Of a DNA stretch of 17,637 bases, positions 1 to 7,072 are shown one piece after another. Location: NCBI GenBank assembly GCA_943371235.1, contig CALRTZ010000057.1, positions 1 through 17,637 of the forward strand. The letters are read 5' to 3'. The position numbers and the translations under genes are program-made. Source of the stretch: CAJBVG01 sp943371235 (GTDB taxonomy: Bacteria; Bacteroidota; Bacteroidia; Sphingobacteriales; Sphingobacteriaceae). The notes below the pieces were generated by a model. The model was not told the DNA's origin. It worked only from the letters and a program-made list of their open reading frames with translations, and searched no databases. Position 1 is the stretch's first letter; every line of letters begins with the position of its first letter.

Positions 1-302
1 AAAAAATGATTGATCTGGTGTTTGCTTTTTCTGCAGAAGAAGCGTTGACATACCTGCATCAACATAAACATGAGGTAGTATTAATATTATCTGATGTAAA
101 TATGCCTGGCATGAGTGGCTTAGAATTACTTAAATATTTGAAGGAAGAATACATACAGCCCCCGCCAATTGTAATGATTATTACCGCTTATGGCGATGAA
201 GAAAATTATAATGCAGCAATAAAATTAGGCGCCGATGGTTTTTTAACAAAACCACTAGACTTTAATGAATTAAAAGAAAAATTAATAAATCAAGCGATAT
301 GA
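1..302 (+). CDS. Response regulator receiver domain protein, 5' end outside window
   Basis: This is the C-terminal part of a CheY-like receiver domain, the phosphorylation module of a two-component system. Numbering from the first in-frame ATG at position 6, the phosphoacceptor Asp is in LILSDVNMPGMSG (about residue 30), the switch Thr is in MIITAYG, and the conserved Lys is in LTKPLDF. The first beta strand and its paired acidic residues are missing and the frame is open to the window edge, so the gene starts upstream and the ATG at 6 is internal. Nothing follows the receiver before the stop, so it is either a single-domain regulator or the last receiver of a longer protein such as a hybrid kinase. 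Its TGA overlaps the ATG of the cyclase gene (ATGA at 299-302), which implies translational coupling and a shared signalling pathway. Confidence 0.9.
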   Translation, partial: KMIDLVFAFSAEEALTYLHQHKHEVVLILSDVNMPGMSGLELLKYLKEEYIQPPPIVMIITAYGDEENYNAAIKLGADGFLTKPLDFNELKEKLINQAI

Positions 303-1339
303 TAAAGATATTAGTTGTAGACGACGAAACTGATTTGGAGGTATTAATAAAACAAAAATTCAGACAAAAAATAAGAGAAAACGAGTTTGAATTTGTATTT
401 GCCATAAATGGTTATGATGCATTAAAAAAAATTAATGAACATCCAGACATACATATTATTTTGAGTGATATAAATATGCCTGAAATGGATGGTTTAACAT
501 TGTTAAGTAAACTTAATGAAACAAAACCATTAATTAAGTCTGTAATTATTTCTGCTTATGGAGATATGGAAAATATTAGAGCGGCTATGAATCGTGGAGC
601 ATTTGATTTTATTACAAAACCAATAAATTTTGATGATCTTTCTGTAACATTTGATAAAACGATTTTTTATGTAAACCAAATACGTGCAACATTAGAAGCT
701 ATAAAAGAAAATAATATTCTAAAAATGTATGTTGACGAAAATGTTTTACATTTTATGAATAGTAGAGAGTATGAATCTTCATTTACTGCAAATGAAACCA
801 TTGAAGCAACTGTAGCATTTATAGACATCTGTAGCTTTACAACTATTAGTGAATCTGCAAGTCCTGATGAAGTAGTTCAACTCTTAAATAATTATTTCGA
901 AGTTATTGTAAAAGAAATAACAAATCACGGTGGCTATATTGATAAATTTATTGGCGATGCAATTATGGCCGTATTTAAAAATGATTACCACTTAGACAGA
1001 GCTGTGGAAGCTTGCTTGGCGGTTCGCATGAATATAGAAGCATTACCAGAACTAAATAGCTCAGTTAAGTATAAACCGAAAGTGTCTATAGGTATTAACA
1101 GTGGCGAAATGATCTCTGGGAATATTGGATCTGCAACTTTAAGAAGGTTAGATTATACAGTAATTGGAGATATTGTAAATACAGCACAACGACTACAAAC
1201 TATTGCCTTACCTGGGCAAATTGTTATAAATAAAAATGCTTACGATAAAATTAAAGAATCTTTTAACTGTGTAGAGTTAGGTACTTATAATCTTAAAAAC
1301 AAATCAAATCCAGAAATACTATATGAAGTGAAAGGATAA
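299..1339 (+). CDS. Response regulator fused to class III adenylate cyclase
   Basis: A 346-residue protein with an N-terminal receiver (about 1-125), a linker (126-168) and a class III nucleotidyl cyclase catalytic domain (about 169-346). Receiver residues are all present: acidic pair D8/D9, phosphoacceptor D57, switch S85 and K107. In the cyclase, the metal-binding aspartates are D176 (VAFIDICSF) and D220 (FIGDAIMAVF). K216 and T287 (LDYTVIGD) occupy the purine-specifying positions of bacterial adenylate cyclases, and N294 and R298 (VNTAQRL) occupy the transition-state positions. This predicts an active enzyme making cAMP from ATP, controlled by phosphorylation. There is no membrane segment, so it is cytoplasmic. 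The gene is coupled by ATGA overlap to the receiver gene before it; the cognate kinase is probably upstream of the window. Family assignment is firm; ATP over GTP is inferred from the K/T pair. Confidence 0.93.
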   Translation: MIKILVVDDETDLEVLIKQKFRQKIRENEFEFVFAINGYDALKKINEHPDIHIILSDINMPEMDGLTLLSKLNETKPLIKSVIISAYGDMENIRAAMNRGAFDFITKPINFDDLSVTFDKTIFYVNQIRATLEAIKENNILKMYVDENVLHFMNSREYESSFTANETIEATVAFIDICSFTTISESASPDEVVQLLNNYFEVIVKEITNHGGYIDKFIGDAIMAVFKNDYHLDRAVEACLAVRMNIEALPELNSSVKYKPKVSIGINSGEMISGNIGSATLRRLDYTVIGDIVNTAQRLQTIALPGQIVINKNAYDKIKESFNCVELGTYNLKNKSNPEILYEVKG

Positions 1340-1367
1340 TAAAACCCTTCCACTTCTTATCTATGTA

Positions 1368-2240
1368 TTAAGAAAATGAAATTATAGAAGACATGCTTTT
1401 ACCTGTGTACAAGCTTTGCATTGGATTCACACACATTACAGGTATTTGGTCTTTATTATTAATTACATACTCCTCAACTGGGCCCATCACTAAATCTTTT
1501 AAGTCCTTATCAACGGTAGTTAAAATTACAATTAAATCTGCTTCAGAATTTTTAGCATAACCAATAAAATCTTTTTCAAAAGAACCAGAATGTTCTTGGT
1601 TTGCAATTTCAAACATTACATTGTGTTGAATAAACTGGTTGCTAATAAATGTAATATTATTATTGATGCTTTTGATATTTTCTTCGTCTGTACTGTACTG
1701 CTTGTATAGGAAAATTTTTGCATCAAACATTTTAGCAATGTTTATACATTGTAATGTTTTTTGTTTGGTTTCACTTTTTGAATCAATTGGTACAATAATT
1801 TTTTTATAACTATTATGTATCGGCCCTTTTTCTTGAACAACAATTAAGGGAACTTTACTACTTCCCACTACCTTTAATGCCCTTGCTCCACTTATATGCT
1901 GCATGCCTCTTACGCCGTGCGTGCCAAGTACTATTAAAGCACAACCAAGCTCAGTTGCTTTCTCACCAATGCTTTTAAATATACTGCCTTCTTCTATTTT
2001 ACTATTAACTTCTACTCCATACTGGTCCGAATATTTTTTACATCTGGATGCCATGTCATCTTTCAAGTTTTCAACAGTTTTATTATGTTTTTTTAATTCT
2101 GACAAAGAAGTTGAATCTAATACATGAAAAAGAGTAACGCTATCATTATTTATTTTTGCAATTGTACATGCATGAATTATAGCACAATCTGCTACTGATG
2201 TAAAATCATCGGCTACCAAGATATTTTTTTTAACTTCCAT
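1368..2240 (-). CDS. Universal stress protein with two tandem UspA domains
   Basis: A 290-residue cytoplasmic protein with two UspA folds. Domain 1 (about 5-136) begins with KNILVADDF and carries a nucleotide-binding loop of the ATP-binding type near 106-128 (GTHGVRGM, then SGARA and GSSKVP). Domain 2 (about 146-272) begins with KKIIVPID, but its corresponding loop (around 240-267) has lost the glycine pattern, so it probably does not bind ATP the same way. Two-domain Usp proteins of about 280-300 residues are common in Bacteroidota. The ATG lies 3 nt after the stop of the HD-domain gene, so the two are almost certainly co-transcribed. The gene converges with the adenylate cyclase across 28 bases. 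The ligand and stress signal cannot be read from the sequence. Confidence 0.9.
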   Translation of the reverse strand: MEVKKNILVADDFTSVADCAIIHACTIAKINNDSVTLFHVLDSTSLSELKKHNKTVENLKDDMASRCKKYSDQYGVEVNSKIEEGSIFKSIGEKATELGCALIVLGTHGVRGMQHISGARALKVVGSSKVPLIVVQEKGPIHNSYKKIIVPIDSKSETKQKTLQCINIAKMFDAKIFLYKQYSTDEENIKSINNNITFISNQFIQHNVMFEIANQEHSGSFEKDFIGYAKNSEADLIVILTTVDKDLKDLVMGPVEEYVINNKDQIPVMCVNPMQSLYTGKSMSSIISFS

Positions 2241-2243
2241 TTT

Positions 2244-2822
2244 TTAGTTTATTTTTAGTTTTATAATTTCAATATGTTGTTGTTTCTGGGGTGTTCTGTT
2301 TTTTATTGAGTAATTAGTAAAATATTTGTGATTATCTAAAAATTTTAATTGAATTAAATTCCAATCATTTTCATTCGAAATAACATTAGTTGCTACAAGT
2401 TCATGATAAAGATTCTCTGCAATTTTCCAGAAATCATCTCTTCCTAAATAATCCAAATCAGCATCACAAATTATTTTTTCAAGTTTAGTATTTGCAACTT
2501 GAGGGATTTTGGTCGCCATTATCATACCACAAATAATTTCTATTTCTTCTGTTGTATACTTATAGTGTGGTAAGGTTTCTTTTGCAATTTCACAACTTTT
2601 TGATTCGTGATTTTGTGATTGATAAATAAATCCAATGTCGTGAAATAAAACTGCAGTCTTTAACAGACAAATTTCATATTCATTTAATTTTTCTTCGATT
2701 GCAATGCGCATAGAGGCATCAAGCACATCACATGTGTGCTCAAAACTATGATAGCTAAGTTTAGGTGAAAGCTCCGTTCTTAATCTATTAAATACCGATT
2801 GAGTAACTTTTTCAAGCTCCAT
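2244..2822 (-). CDS. HD-domain phosphohydrolase-like protein
   Basis: A 192-residue cytoplasmic protein of the HD superfamily of metal-dependent phosphohydrolases. Visible motifs are YHSFEHT (H25, H29), the HD doublet in LFHDIGF (H61, D62), H72 in NHE, and the distal aspartate cluster CDADLDYLG (D120, D122, D124). This is the usual H...HD...D metal site, with an extra histidine as in small stand-alone HD proteins that act on nucleotides. The substrate is not deducible; there is no EAL, GAF or RelA/SpoT partner domain. Its stop lies 3 nt before the ATG of the tandem Usp gene, and its start lies 63 nt after the metG stop with no obvious terminator between, so metG-HD-usp may be one transcript. 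A role in nucleotide signalling with the Usp and the nearby cyclase is conjecture. Confidence 0.85.
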   Translation of the reverse strand: MELEKVTQSVFNRLRTELSPKLSYHSFEHTCDVLDASMRIAIEEKLNEYEICLLKTAVLFHDIGFIYQSQNHESKSCEIAKETLPHYKYTTEEIEIICGMIMATKIPQVANTKLEKIICDADLDYLGRDDFWKIAENLYHELVATNVISNENDWNLIQLKFLDNHKYFTNYSIKNRTPQKQQHIEIIKLKIN

Positions 2823-2885
2823 TGCATTTACTTAATTAAAATATCAAAATGCAATATATATAAATATATCTTATTATGAAAGTGC

Positions 2886-4919
2886 CTATTTTACAGATCC
2901 ACCGTTCGAAATGTTTTCACTTGGGCTTACGAATGCTAAGCTACCATCGGCGTTTTCGGCCATGAGTATCATGCCTTGTGAAGTAATGCCTTTAATATCT
3001 CTTGGTGCAAGGTTTACCAAAATACTTACTTGTTTGCCAATAATAGTTTCGGGTTCGTAATACTCTGCTATACCCGAAACAACCGTGCGTACATCAATGC
3101 CTGTATCAATTTTTAATTTCAACAGCTTTTTTGTTTTCGCCACTTTTTCGGCTTCTAAAATGGTACCTACACGAATATCCATTTTACTAAAATCATCAAA
3201 ACTTATATTTTCTTTTGCGGGTTCTAATACTGCATTCATTATTTCATTTTCTTTTTTTGATGCTTCTAATTTCAACAGTTGTTTTTCAATTACATCGTCT
3301 TCAATCTTATCAAACAATAAACTGGAAGTTCCTAATTGATGATTGTTTGCTAATATATTTTCATTGCCTGCTTCGTTCCACAAATGTAAATCTAAATTCA
3401 ACATTGTTTTTAATTTTGCTGAGGTATGTGGCAAGAAAGGTTCTGCTAAAATGGCAAGGTTAGCTGCAATCTGTAAACCAATGTTTAAGATGGTTTGCAC
3501 ACGTTGCTCATCTTCTTTAATAACTTTCCAAGGCTCTGTGTCTGCTAAGTATTTATTACCCAATCGAGCCAAGTTCATAAACTCTTGCAAGCCTTCTCTA
3601 AACCTAAACTGTTCCAATGAATTCGAAATAATAGTAGGATATTTTTTCATCTCCGTAATTACTTCCACATCATAAGCTGTTAAGTTTTTTCTCTCCATCA
3701 CTTTGCCATCAAAATATTTCTGACTTAATACCAAAACTCTGTTTACAAAATTTCCGAAGATGGCTACAAGCTCATTGTTATTTCTTGCTTGAAAATCTTT
3801 CCAAGTAAAATCGTTGTCTTTAGATTCAGGAGCGTTTGCACAAAGCACATAACGCAATACATCTTGTTTATCTTTAAATTCCTCTAAATATTCGTGCAAC
3901 CAAACTGCCCAATTTCTAGAAGTAGAAATTTTATCGCCTTCTAAATTTAAAAACTCATTCGCAGGAACATTGTCTGGTAAAATATAATCGCCATGCGCCA
4001 TTAAAATAGCCGGGAAAATAATACAATGAAAAACGATGTTGTCTTTCCCAATGAAATGTATTAAGCGCGTATCTTCCGATTTCCAATACTTTTCCCAATC
4101 GGGAGTTAGTTCTTTGGTTGCAGAAATGTAACCAATAGGTGCATCGAACCATACGTACAATACTTTTCCTTCTGCATCTTTCAAAGGTACTTTAACACCC
4201 CAATCTAAATCGCGGGTCATGGCACGTGGTTGCAATCCTTGGGTTAACCACGATTTGCATTGACCTAGTACATTCGATTTCCAATCGTTGTGTTCATTTA
4301 TATACTTTTCAATATTATCTTGAAAACGATCTAAAGGTAAAAACCAGTTTTTAGTAGTTTTCATTACGGGAACCGAGCCAGATAAGGTTGATTTAGGATT
4401 GATTAAATCAGTTGGGTTTAAAGTCGATCCACATTTCTCGCACTGATCTCCGTAAGCATTTTCGTTTCCACAATTTGGGCAAGTACCGGTAATATACCTG
4501 TCGGCTAAAAACTGATTCGCTTCTGCATCGTAATATTGTTCGGTAGTTTCTTCCTGAAACATGCCTTTATCGTACAAGTTTGTAAAAAACTCAGAGGCGG
4601 TTTCATGATGGGTTTTAGAAGAGGTTCTCGAATAAATATCGAAGGAAATGCCAAACTCTTTAAAAGAGTCGCCCATCATTTTATGGTATTTATCTATTAC
4701 TTGTTGTGGAGTAATGCCTTCCTTTTTCGCTTTAATGGTAATTGCAACGCCATGTTCATCAGAACCACAAATAAATTTCACATCTTTAGCATTGGCACGC
4801 AAATACCTCACATATATATCTGAAGGGATGTAACAACCTGCTAAATGGCCAATATGTACCGGACCATTTGCATAGGGTAAGGCTGCTGTAACCGTAAATC
4901 TTTTAAAACTCTTTTCCAA
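2886..4919 (-). CDS. metG: Methionyl-tRNA synthetase with C-terminal tRNA-binding domain
   Basis: A full-length 677-residue class I aminoacyl-tRNA synthetase that charges tRNA-Met. The HIGH signature is intact (HIGH, 22-25, after PYANGPV). A zinc-binding knuckle has C147, C150, C160 and C163 (CPNCG, CEKCG). The second catalytic loop is KISTS (330-334), a KMSKS variant that I recognise from Bacteroidota MetG. The anticodon-binding helical domain spans about 380-540. A C-terminal Trbp111/EMAP-like OB-fold (about 575-677, beginning FDDFSKMDIRVG) provides extra tRNA binding and dimerisation. The ATG at 4919 gives the expected N-terminus. The gene is divergent from the LD-carboxypeptidase gene, with only 45 bases between the starts, and is followed on the same strand by the HD and Usp genes. 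Confidence 0.98.
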   Translation of the reverse strand: MEKSFKRFTVTAALPYANGPVHIGHLAGCYIPSDIYVRYLRANAKDVKFICGSDEHGVAITIKAKKEGITPQQVIDKYHKMMGDSFKEFGISFDIYSRTSSKTHHETASEFFTNLYDKGMFQEETTEQYYDAEANQFLADRYITGTCPNCGNENAYGDQCEKCGSTLNPTDLINPKSTLSGSVPVMKTTKNWFLPLDRFQDNIEKYINEHNDWKSNVLGQCKSWLTQGLQPRAMTRDLDWGVKVPLKDAEGKVLYVWFDAPIGYISATKELTPDWEKYWKSEDTRLIHFIGKDNIVFHCIIFPAILMAHGDYILPDNVPANEFLNLEGDKISTSRNWAVWLHEYLEEFKDKQDVLRYVLCANAPESKDNDFTWKDFQARNNNELVAIFGNFVNRVLVLSQKYFDGKVMERKNLTAYDVEVITEMKKYPTIISNSLEQFRFREGLQEFMNLARLGNKYLADTEPWKVIKEDEQRVQTILNIGLQIAANLAILAEPFLPHTSAKLKTMLNLDLHLWNEAGNENILANNHQLGTSSLLFDKIEDDVIEKQLLKLEASKKENEIMNAVLEPAKENISFDDFSKMDIRVGTILEAEKVAKTKKLLKLKIDTGIDVRTVVSGIAEYYEPETIIGKQVSILVNLAPRDIKGITSQGMILMAENADGSLAFVSPSENISNGGSVK

Positions 4920-4942
4920 ATCCTTAAATAATGATAATTTGC

Positions 4943-4950
4943 CAAAGATA
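4943..4950 (-). promoter_or_regulatory. Probable -7 promoter element of metG
   Basis: On the minus strand this reads TATCTTTG, a perfect match to the Bacteroidota -7 consensus TAnnTTTG. It lies 23 nt upstream of the metG ATG, which would give a leader of roughly 15-20 nt. I do not see a good -33 TTG at the usual spacing; the region upstream already overlaps the start of the divergent LD-carboxypeptidase gene. Confidence 0.5.
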
Positions 4951-4964
4951 ATGCTTTCTGAACA

Positions 4965-5864
4965 ATGCGCATTCCTACTTACCTTAAAAAAGGCGATACT
5001 ATTGGTATTTTAAGTACCGCCAGAAAAATTACCGAAGAGCAATTGAACTTCGCTGTACAATTAATACACTCTTGGGGCTTCAACGCCCGTTTGGGTAAAA
5101 GCATTGGTGCTGAGGAACATCAGTTCGCTGGTTCGGATACTATTCGCAGAGATGACTTGCAAGAATTTATAAACGACCCTGAGATTGATGCGATACTTTG
5201 CGCACGTGGCGGCTATGGTACCATGCGTATTATTGATGATGTTGATTTTAGCAAATTTGTGCAAAAGCCTAAATGGATTTGTGGTTTTTCTGATGTTACC
5301 GTTTTGCACGAGCATCTGCAAAGCCTCGGAATTGCTAGTTTACATACTGCAATGCCTTCGCTATTTCCAAACGTAATGGACCATCCTACTTTACATTCCA
5401 TCGAAAAAGCTTTAAAAGGCGAGGCATTGGAATACCAATGGAAAGCTTCTGTTCATAACCATCATCCACAAAATATAAAAGCAGAACTTGTAGGCGGTAA
5501 TCTCTCTTTAGTATACGCCTTGCAAGGCAGTGTATCAGATTTAAATACCGATGGTAAAATTTTATTTCTAGAAGATCTCGACGAATATTATTACCATGTA
5601 GATAGAATGATGTGTAGTTTGGATAGAGCGGGTAAATTGAAAAATCTGAAAGGATTACTTATTGGCGGCATAAGCGATATGAAAGACAACTCCATTCCTT
5701 TTGGAATGCAAACCGAAGAAATTATTTTATACTACGCTAAAAAATATGGCTACCCTGTGTTCTTCGATTTTCCATGCGGGCACATAGAACATAATTATGC
5801 GGTAAAGTTGGGAGTGGAAGCAAGTATTGAAGTGGAGGGTGAAGGAGTTAGTTTTAGGCAGTGA
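4965..5864 (+). CDS. ldcA: LD-carboxypeptidase, peptidase family S66 (LdcA/MccF-like)
   Basis: A 299-residue cytoplasmic serine peptidase of family S66. LdcA-type members remove the terminal D-Ala from tetrapeptide murein fragments during peptidoglycan recycling; MccF relatives cleave microcin C-like compounds. The catalytic triad is recognisable: Ser109 in the nucleophile elbow GFSDVT, Glu203 in FLEDLDEYYY and His273 in FPCGHIEHN. The N-terminal ILSTAR and ARGGYG (80-85) motifs are also family hallmarks, and length matches the family. There is no signal peptide, as expected for the cytoplasmic enzyme. It faces anmK across an inverted-repeat element, and the dipeptide epimerase lies at 11587, so three recycling steps are encoded within 8 kb. 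That context favours LdcA over MccF. Confidence 0.92.
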   Translation: MRIPTYLKKGDTIGILSTARKITEEQLNFAVQLIHSWGFNARLGKSIGAEEHQFAGSDTIRRDDLQEFINDPEIDAILCARGGYGTMRIIDDVDFSKFVQKPKWICGFSDVTVLHEHLQSLGIASLHTAMPSLFPNVMDHPTLHSIEKALKGEALEYQWKASVHNHHPQNIKAELVGGNLSLVYALQGSVSDLNTDGKILFLEDLDEYYYHVDRMMCSLDRAGKLKNLKGLLIGGISDMKDNSIPFGMQTEEIILYYAKKYGYPVFFDFPCGHIEHNYAVKLGVEASIEVEGEGVSFRQ

Positions 5865-5866
5865 TT

Positions 5867-5942
5867 CGAACTAGCGAATTTACGAACTAACGAAACAATG
5901 TGAGTCCTCGCTTATTCGCCAGTTCGCTAGTTCGTCAATTCG
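5867..5942. repeat. Octamer-periodic inverted repeat between ldcA and anmK
   Basis: The left half has the tetramer CGAA at 5867, 5875, 5883 and 5891; the right half has TTCG at 5915, 5923, 5931 and 5939. The step is exactly 8 bp in both arms. Units are CGAACTAG, CGAATTTA, CGAACTAA, CGAAACAA, and on the opposite strand CGAATTGA, CGAACTAG, CGAACTGG, CGAATAAG. The two halves are phased about one symmetry axis and can form a long imperfect hairpin on either strand. A 12-bp perfect match (5867-5878 with 5923-5934) pairs one unit out of register. The element starts 2 bases after the ldcA stop, and its last unit lies within the final codons of anmK. There is no T-tract, so it is not a standard intrinsic terminator, though it may act bidirectionally at RNA level. 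Confidence 0.85.
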
Positions 5943-7008
5943 ATTTATACTTTACCCCCGAACAATGATCCCTCTCTGCACCAGTTACACTTGCCAAACA
6001 ATTATTTTCTCCTCTACTTTTTAGCACTCCAAGAAATGCGAAAATAATAGCTTCTTTAAATTCAATGATTTCTTTACTTGGTACCATTATTTCTGCTTTG
6101 CAAAAATGACTTAATCTCTTTATTAAATATTGATGATAGGCTCCGCCACCGGTAACAAGCATTTTAGCATGTTCTGCTTTTAACTCTCTATTAATATCTG
6201 TACTTATTTGCATCGCAATGTGTTCGCAATACGTATGGAGTTTATCTTCAATGGAAATATGAAAAGAATCTAGCAAGGGTATTACATTTGCATATACCCA
6301 TTCTTTACCAAGAGATTTAGGTGAAGAAGATTTATAAAAATTTAATTCATTTAATTGAGTTAATAAATTTGAATTTAAATTGCCGGATGCAGCAAGTTTA
6401 CCATCTTCATCAAAATTTAAATTTAATAACTCTGCATAATGGTTCAACACCATGTTTGCTGCACAAATATCATAAGCAATGCGTTGATTATTTTTTTCGA
6501 ACGATACGTTTGCAATACCTCCAATATTTAAACAGAAATCGTATTCGGCAAATAAATATTTATCGCCAATAGGAACTAGTGGTGCTCCTTGCCCGCCTAA
6601 TGCTAGGTCTTGTTTCCTGAAATCGCAAATTACTTCTGCTCCACAATTAGCTGCGATGATTTGCCCAGCACCAATTTGTAAACTTAATTTTTTTTCGGGC
6701 TGATGAAAAATAGTATGACCGTGTGAAGAAATAAAATCTAATTTCGATATGAAAAATTCTTTTCTAAAATCTTGGATGCATGCTGAAAAATATTCGCCCA
6801 ATTCAATATCTAAAAGATGAATACCCAATGCATCTAAACTCATTGCATTGTTTAACTTATTCTTCCAATCATTTGTATAATGGATTGCTTTAGAATGAAG
6901 AAGTTTAAAAGTCCACTGTTCATTGTCGTAACAAAATTCTGCATAAGCGATATCGAGTCCATCTAAGGATGTGCCAGACATAAGGCCTATTACGTAGTAT
7001 GATTGCAT
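5935..7008 (-). CDS. anmK: Anhydro-N-acetylmuramic acid kinase
   Basis: A 357-residue sugar kinase of the ASKHA fold. AnmK opens and phosphorylates 1,6-anhydro-MurNAc to MurNAc-6-phosphate during cell wall recycling. Diagnostic motifs are the N-terminal phosphate loop GLMSGTSLDGLD (8-19), SSHGHTIFHQP (94-104), DFRKQDLALGGQGAPLVP (129-146; D134 lies where the catalytic base is expected), NIGGIANVSF (161-170) and VTGGGAYHQYL (285-295). The segment YDICAANMVLN departs from the usual DxGPGN form, but I recall similar versions in Bacteroidota. The gene converges with ldcA, and its last codons overlap the octamer inverted repeat. Immediately upstream on its strand is the terminator of the Asp-box gene. 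A weak -7-like box (TAACTTTA) ends 3 nt before its ATG. Confidence 0.95.
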   Translation of the reverse strand: MQSYYVIGLMSGTSLDGLDIAYAEFCYDNEQWTFKLLHSKAIHYTNDWKNKLNNAMSLDALGIHLLDIELGEYFSACIQDFRKEFFISKLDFISSHGHTIFHQPEKKLSLQIGAGQIIAANCGAEVICDFRKQDLALGGQGAPLVPIGDKYLFAEYDFCLNIGGIANVSFEKNNQRIAYDICAANMVLNHYAELLNLNFDEDGKLAASGNLNSNLLTQLNELNFYKSSSPKSLGKEWVYANVIPLLDSFHISIEDKLHTYCEHIAMQISTDINRELKAEHAKMLVTGGGAYHQYLIKRLSHFCKAEIMVPSKEIIEFKEAIIFAFLGVLKSRGENNCLASVTGAERDHCSGVKYKSN

Positions 7009-7018
7009 TTTTAAAGTT

Positions 7019-7052
7019 AAAAAAAAAGGCCGAAGATTCCTCTCCAGCCTTT
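7019..7052 (-). terminator. Rho-independent terminator after the Asp-box protein gene
   Basis: On the minus strand, AAAGGC (7052-7047) and GCCTTT (7030-7025) form a stem that can be extended inward by weaker pairing, followed by a run of T ending at 7019. It lies about 20 bases after the stop of the secreted Asp-box protein gene and just before anmK, so it should end that transcript and separate the two genes. Confidence 0.75.
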
Positions 7053-7072
7053 CCTTTAAAATGTATTAACAA

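Noticed and set aside
6..8. ATG at position 6 as the true start of the first response regulator
   Set aside because: The receiver would lack its first strand and the acidic pocket needed for phosphorylation; the frame is open to the window edge, so the gene is cut by the edge.
1340..1367. Possible terminator or periodic hairpin between the cyclase and usp genes
   Set aside because: The 28-base spacer shows no inverted repeat or periodic CG pattern.
3085..3675. Overlapping antisense open frames within metG and other genes
   Set aside because: They lie wholly inside well-supported genes on the other strand, have no recognisable domains and appear only because of base composition.
3886..3940. 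metG has KISTS instead of KMSKS
   Set aside because: The KISTSRNWAVW form is one I recognise from normal Bacteroidota MetG; the HIGH motif and zinc cysteines are intact, so this is not a decayed enzyme.
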